64,000 nucleotides of DNA from Paeniglutamicibacter psychrophenolicus (GTDB taxonomy: Bacteria; Actinomycetota; Actinomycetes; Actinomycetales; Micrococcaceae). Position 1 is the stretch's first letter. Every line of letters begins with the position of its first letter. The stretch spans positions 3,328,443-3,392,442 of the forward strand of contig NZ_JAGIOE010000001.1 in the NCBI RefSeq assembly GCF_017876575.1, in the 5' to 3' direction. Below are positions 62,303 through 64,000 of the stretch, in pieces. The notes beneath the pieces are model-generated. The model was not told where the DNA came from. It searched no databases and worked only from the letters and a program-made list of their open reading frames with translations. The position numbers were made by a program, and so were the translations under genes.

Positions 62303-64000
62303 GCGGCCGGGGCGCGCACCCCGCCGGAGGCTGGACGGGGCGGGCACTGCGGGTGCTGGCCCTGCGGCTGCGCCACGAGGTGGCATTGACCCGGACGCTG
62401 CGCGGGGACGGGCAGCGGGAGGGCTTCATGGGGCTGCTGCTCACCGCCGATGAGGCAGAGTCCATCCTGGCCGAGGCCGGCGGCCGGTTGCGGGCCTCGG
62501 GCACCGCCGAGTCCGCCGCGGTGCTCGGCGACCTCGAGGCCCGGCTCCGCGCCGAACGCCGGGCCGGCAATCGGGATCCGCTGTGCGTCCTGGCCCGGGA
62601 CCTGGGGCTTGACGACGCCGAGGTCGATCTGCTGCTGCTGGCGGCGGCCCCCTCCCTCGATGCCCGCTATGGGTTGGTCTACGGATACCTGAACGACGAC
62701 ATGACCCGTCGCCACCTCACGCCCGACCTCGCGGTGCGACTGCTGCCCGGCGACGACGCGGACCTGTCCACCGTCAGGACGCTGCTCGGTTCCCGGGGCA
62801 CCCTGTGCGCCGGCGGGTGCCTGGCCGTCGCCGAACAAGTCCCCTGGGTGCAGGCGGCGGTGCGGCTGGACGAGGACCTGCTGGAGCGGCTGCTGGGGGT
62901 GGCCGGGACCTCAACCGTGCTTGAGGAGCATGGGACGCGCATCGGGCTTGGCGTCCGCACCCCCGGGATCGGACCGGGGCGCTGGCTGGTGGATACCGGG
63001 GCCGATGCCGTGGCGGCCGGCGTGCGGGCGGTGGATCTTGCCGCCCGGCGTGGCGGCGGGATCTATCTGCTCGATGCCGCCACGCTGCCGCCGGACCCGG
63101 CGGCGGCCGCCGCCCTGCTGTGCTCGGTGCTGCGCGAGGCGCACCTGGCCTCGTTGCTGCCGGTGCTGCGCGGCATGGACGAGGCCCCGGCGCACCTCTT
63201 GCGCCGGCTGGCACGGATCCTGCCCGCCCCGCTGCTGGTGCTCAGCGACCGGTCTGCCGTCTGGGAGGATGCAGGCCTTTGTGCCGACGCGCTGCCGGCA
63301 TGCACCCTGGCGCGCACCGGGGCGCTGGAGTTGCTGCTGGAGGGCCACCCGGCGAACACCCCGGGGTTCCGCGGCCGGTTGGGGCGCCTCGAAAGGCTCG
63401 ATCCGCTGCTCCTTGGCCGGCTGCTGACGGTGCACCGCGAACCGGAGGCGCTGCATGCGGCGGTGCGCGGGCGCCTCGCCCACGCCCTGGTGCACCTGGC
63501 CGAACCTGTCGCCAACGGATACACGCTCGAGGACCTGGTGCTTCCGCCGGCCACCCGCATCGCGCTGGACGAGGTGGTCGGCAGGCAGGGAACCGGTACC
63601 GTGGTGCGCACCGACTGGGAGCTGGGCCGCATCTTCGGGCGCGGCCCGGGAACCACGGTCCTGTTCAAGGGCCCCTCGGGCACCGGGAAGACCATGGCCG
63701 CCAGCGCCGTGGCCAACGCACTTGCGTTGCCGCTGTTCCGCGTCAACCTCGCCGGGCTGGTCTCCAAGTACATCGGGGAGACCGAGAAGAACCTGGATAA
63801 GCTCTTCGAGGCGGCATCCGGCACCGACGTGGTGCTCTTCTTCGACGAGGCCGACGCCATCTTTTCCAAGCGCTCCGAGGTCCGCGACGCCCACGACCGC
63901 TACGCAAACCTGGAAACCGCCTACCTGCTCCAGCGCCTTGAGACCTTTGCCGGGGTCGCGATCCTCGCCTCCAACCTGCACCAGAACATTGACGAGGCCT
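62299..64000 (+). CDS. AAA+ ATPase of the eCIS (Afp15-like), truncated by window end
   Basis: At least 567 residues, cut at the right edge. An N-terminal helical region of about 430 residues precedes an AAA+ core: Walker A GPSGTGKT (about 458-465), the pore-type segment AGLVSKYIGETEKNLDKLF, Walker B VVLFFDEADAIFSKR (about 513-527), and the sensor-1 region VAILASNLHQNIDEA at the cut. Afp15-type ATPases act in particle assembly or effector loading rather than in contraction. ATGA overlap with the tape-measure gene. Confidence 0.9.
   Translation, partial: MSGRGAHPAGGWTGRALRVLALRLRHEVALTRTLRGDGQREGFMGLLLTADEAESILAEAGGRLRASGTAESAAVLGDLEARLRAERRAGNRDPLCVLARDLGLDDAEVDLLLLAAAPSLDARYGLVYGYLNDDMTRRHLTPDLAVRLLPGDDADLSTVRTLLGSRGTLCAGGCLAVAEQVPWVQAAVRLDEDLLERLLGVAGTSTVLEEHGTRIGLGVRTPGIGPGRWLVDTGADAVAAGVRAVDLAARRGGGIYLLDAATLPPDPAAAAALLCSVLREAHLASLLPVLRGMDEAPAHLLRRLARILPAPLLVLSDRSAVWEDAGLCADALPACTLARTGALELLLEGHPANTPGFRGRLGRLERLDPLLLGRLLTVHREPEALHAAVRGRLAHALVHLAEPVANGYTLEDLVLPPATRIALDEVVGRQGTGTVVRTDWELGRIFGRGPGTTVLFKGPSGTGKTMAASAVANALALPLFRVNLAGLVSKYIGETEKNLDKLFEAASGTDVVLFFDEADAIFSKRSEVRDAHDRYANLETAYLLQRLETFAGVAILASNLHQNIDEA

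Noticed and set aside
1-64000. tRNA, rRNA genes or CRISPR arrays
   Set aside because: No cloverleaf with TTCGAATC-type arm, no rRNA signature and no spaced direct-repeat array was noticed; short tRNAs could still be missed by eye.

Overview
The window is high-GC actinobacterial DNA. The best guess is a Micrococcaceae member (Arthrobacter or Paeniglutamicibacter-like), because coaE, two small genes, uvrB, a DUF2975/XRE pair and a TerC gene lie together on one strand. No rRNA, tRNA or CRISPR array was recognised. Most genes overlap by ATGA, GTGA or TGATG junctions, so operons are long and tightly packed.

Region 1 (1-28 kb) is mostly chromosomal housekeeping and metabolism. It has a class I methyltransferase divergent from a LuxR-type regulator, a decayed PMT/ArnT-like glycosyltransferase remnant, an SDR epimerase, an MFS exporter, and a TerC protein behind a recognisable yybP-ykoY (manganese) riboswitch. 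Then come an XRE/DUF2975 pair, uvrB, two small proteins and coaE. An oligopeptide ABC uptake operon follows (binding protein, two permeases, fused double ATPase, S15-type hydrolase, terminal TetR gene) with a perfect palindrome at its promoter end. After it are a berberine-bridge-like flavin oxidase with a large SARP/AAA regulator, a YigZ protein, an rRNA-methyltransferase-like protein and a LmbE deacetylase.

Region 2 (28-41 kb) is accessory. It holds a patatin-like protein behind a short leader ORF, an isochorismatase-fold protein with an altered catalytic Asp, a frameshifted DNA/RNA non-specific nuclease, IS3 and IS66 transposase remnants, a lipoprotein, and an S8 protease overlapped by a small I9-like protein. 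It also holds an FHA membrane protein and a small partner that share an NNxxGNQ motif, and a compact three-gene cluster that looks like an undescribed RiPP pathway: a 72-aa CxxC precursor, a DUF692/MNIO iron oxidase and a partner protein. Two flavin-dependent oxidoreductases close the region.

Region 3 (41.4 kb to the window end) is one long plus-strand operon for an extracellular contractile injection system (eCIS; Afp/PVC/MAC-like). It encodes an Afp16-like DUF4255 terminator, two sheaths, two tube proteins, a DUF5908-like peptide, a LysM tube-baseplate adaptor, a gp27/VgrG-like hub and a separate gp5-like spike. Next are a DUF2169 protein and a DUF4150 PAAR-like tip (a pair better known from type VI secretion), gp25, Afp11- and Afp12-like baseplate proteins, a large collagen-containing fibre, a related Cys-rich protein, the CIS tape-measure-associated protein and an AAA+ ATPase cut by the window end. 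No effector was recognised; effectors would be expected beyond the right edge or unlinked.
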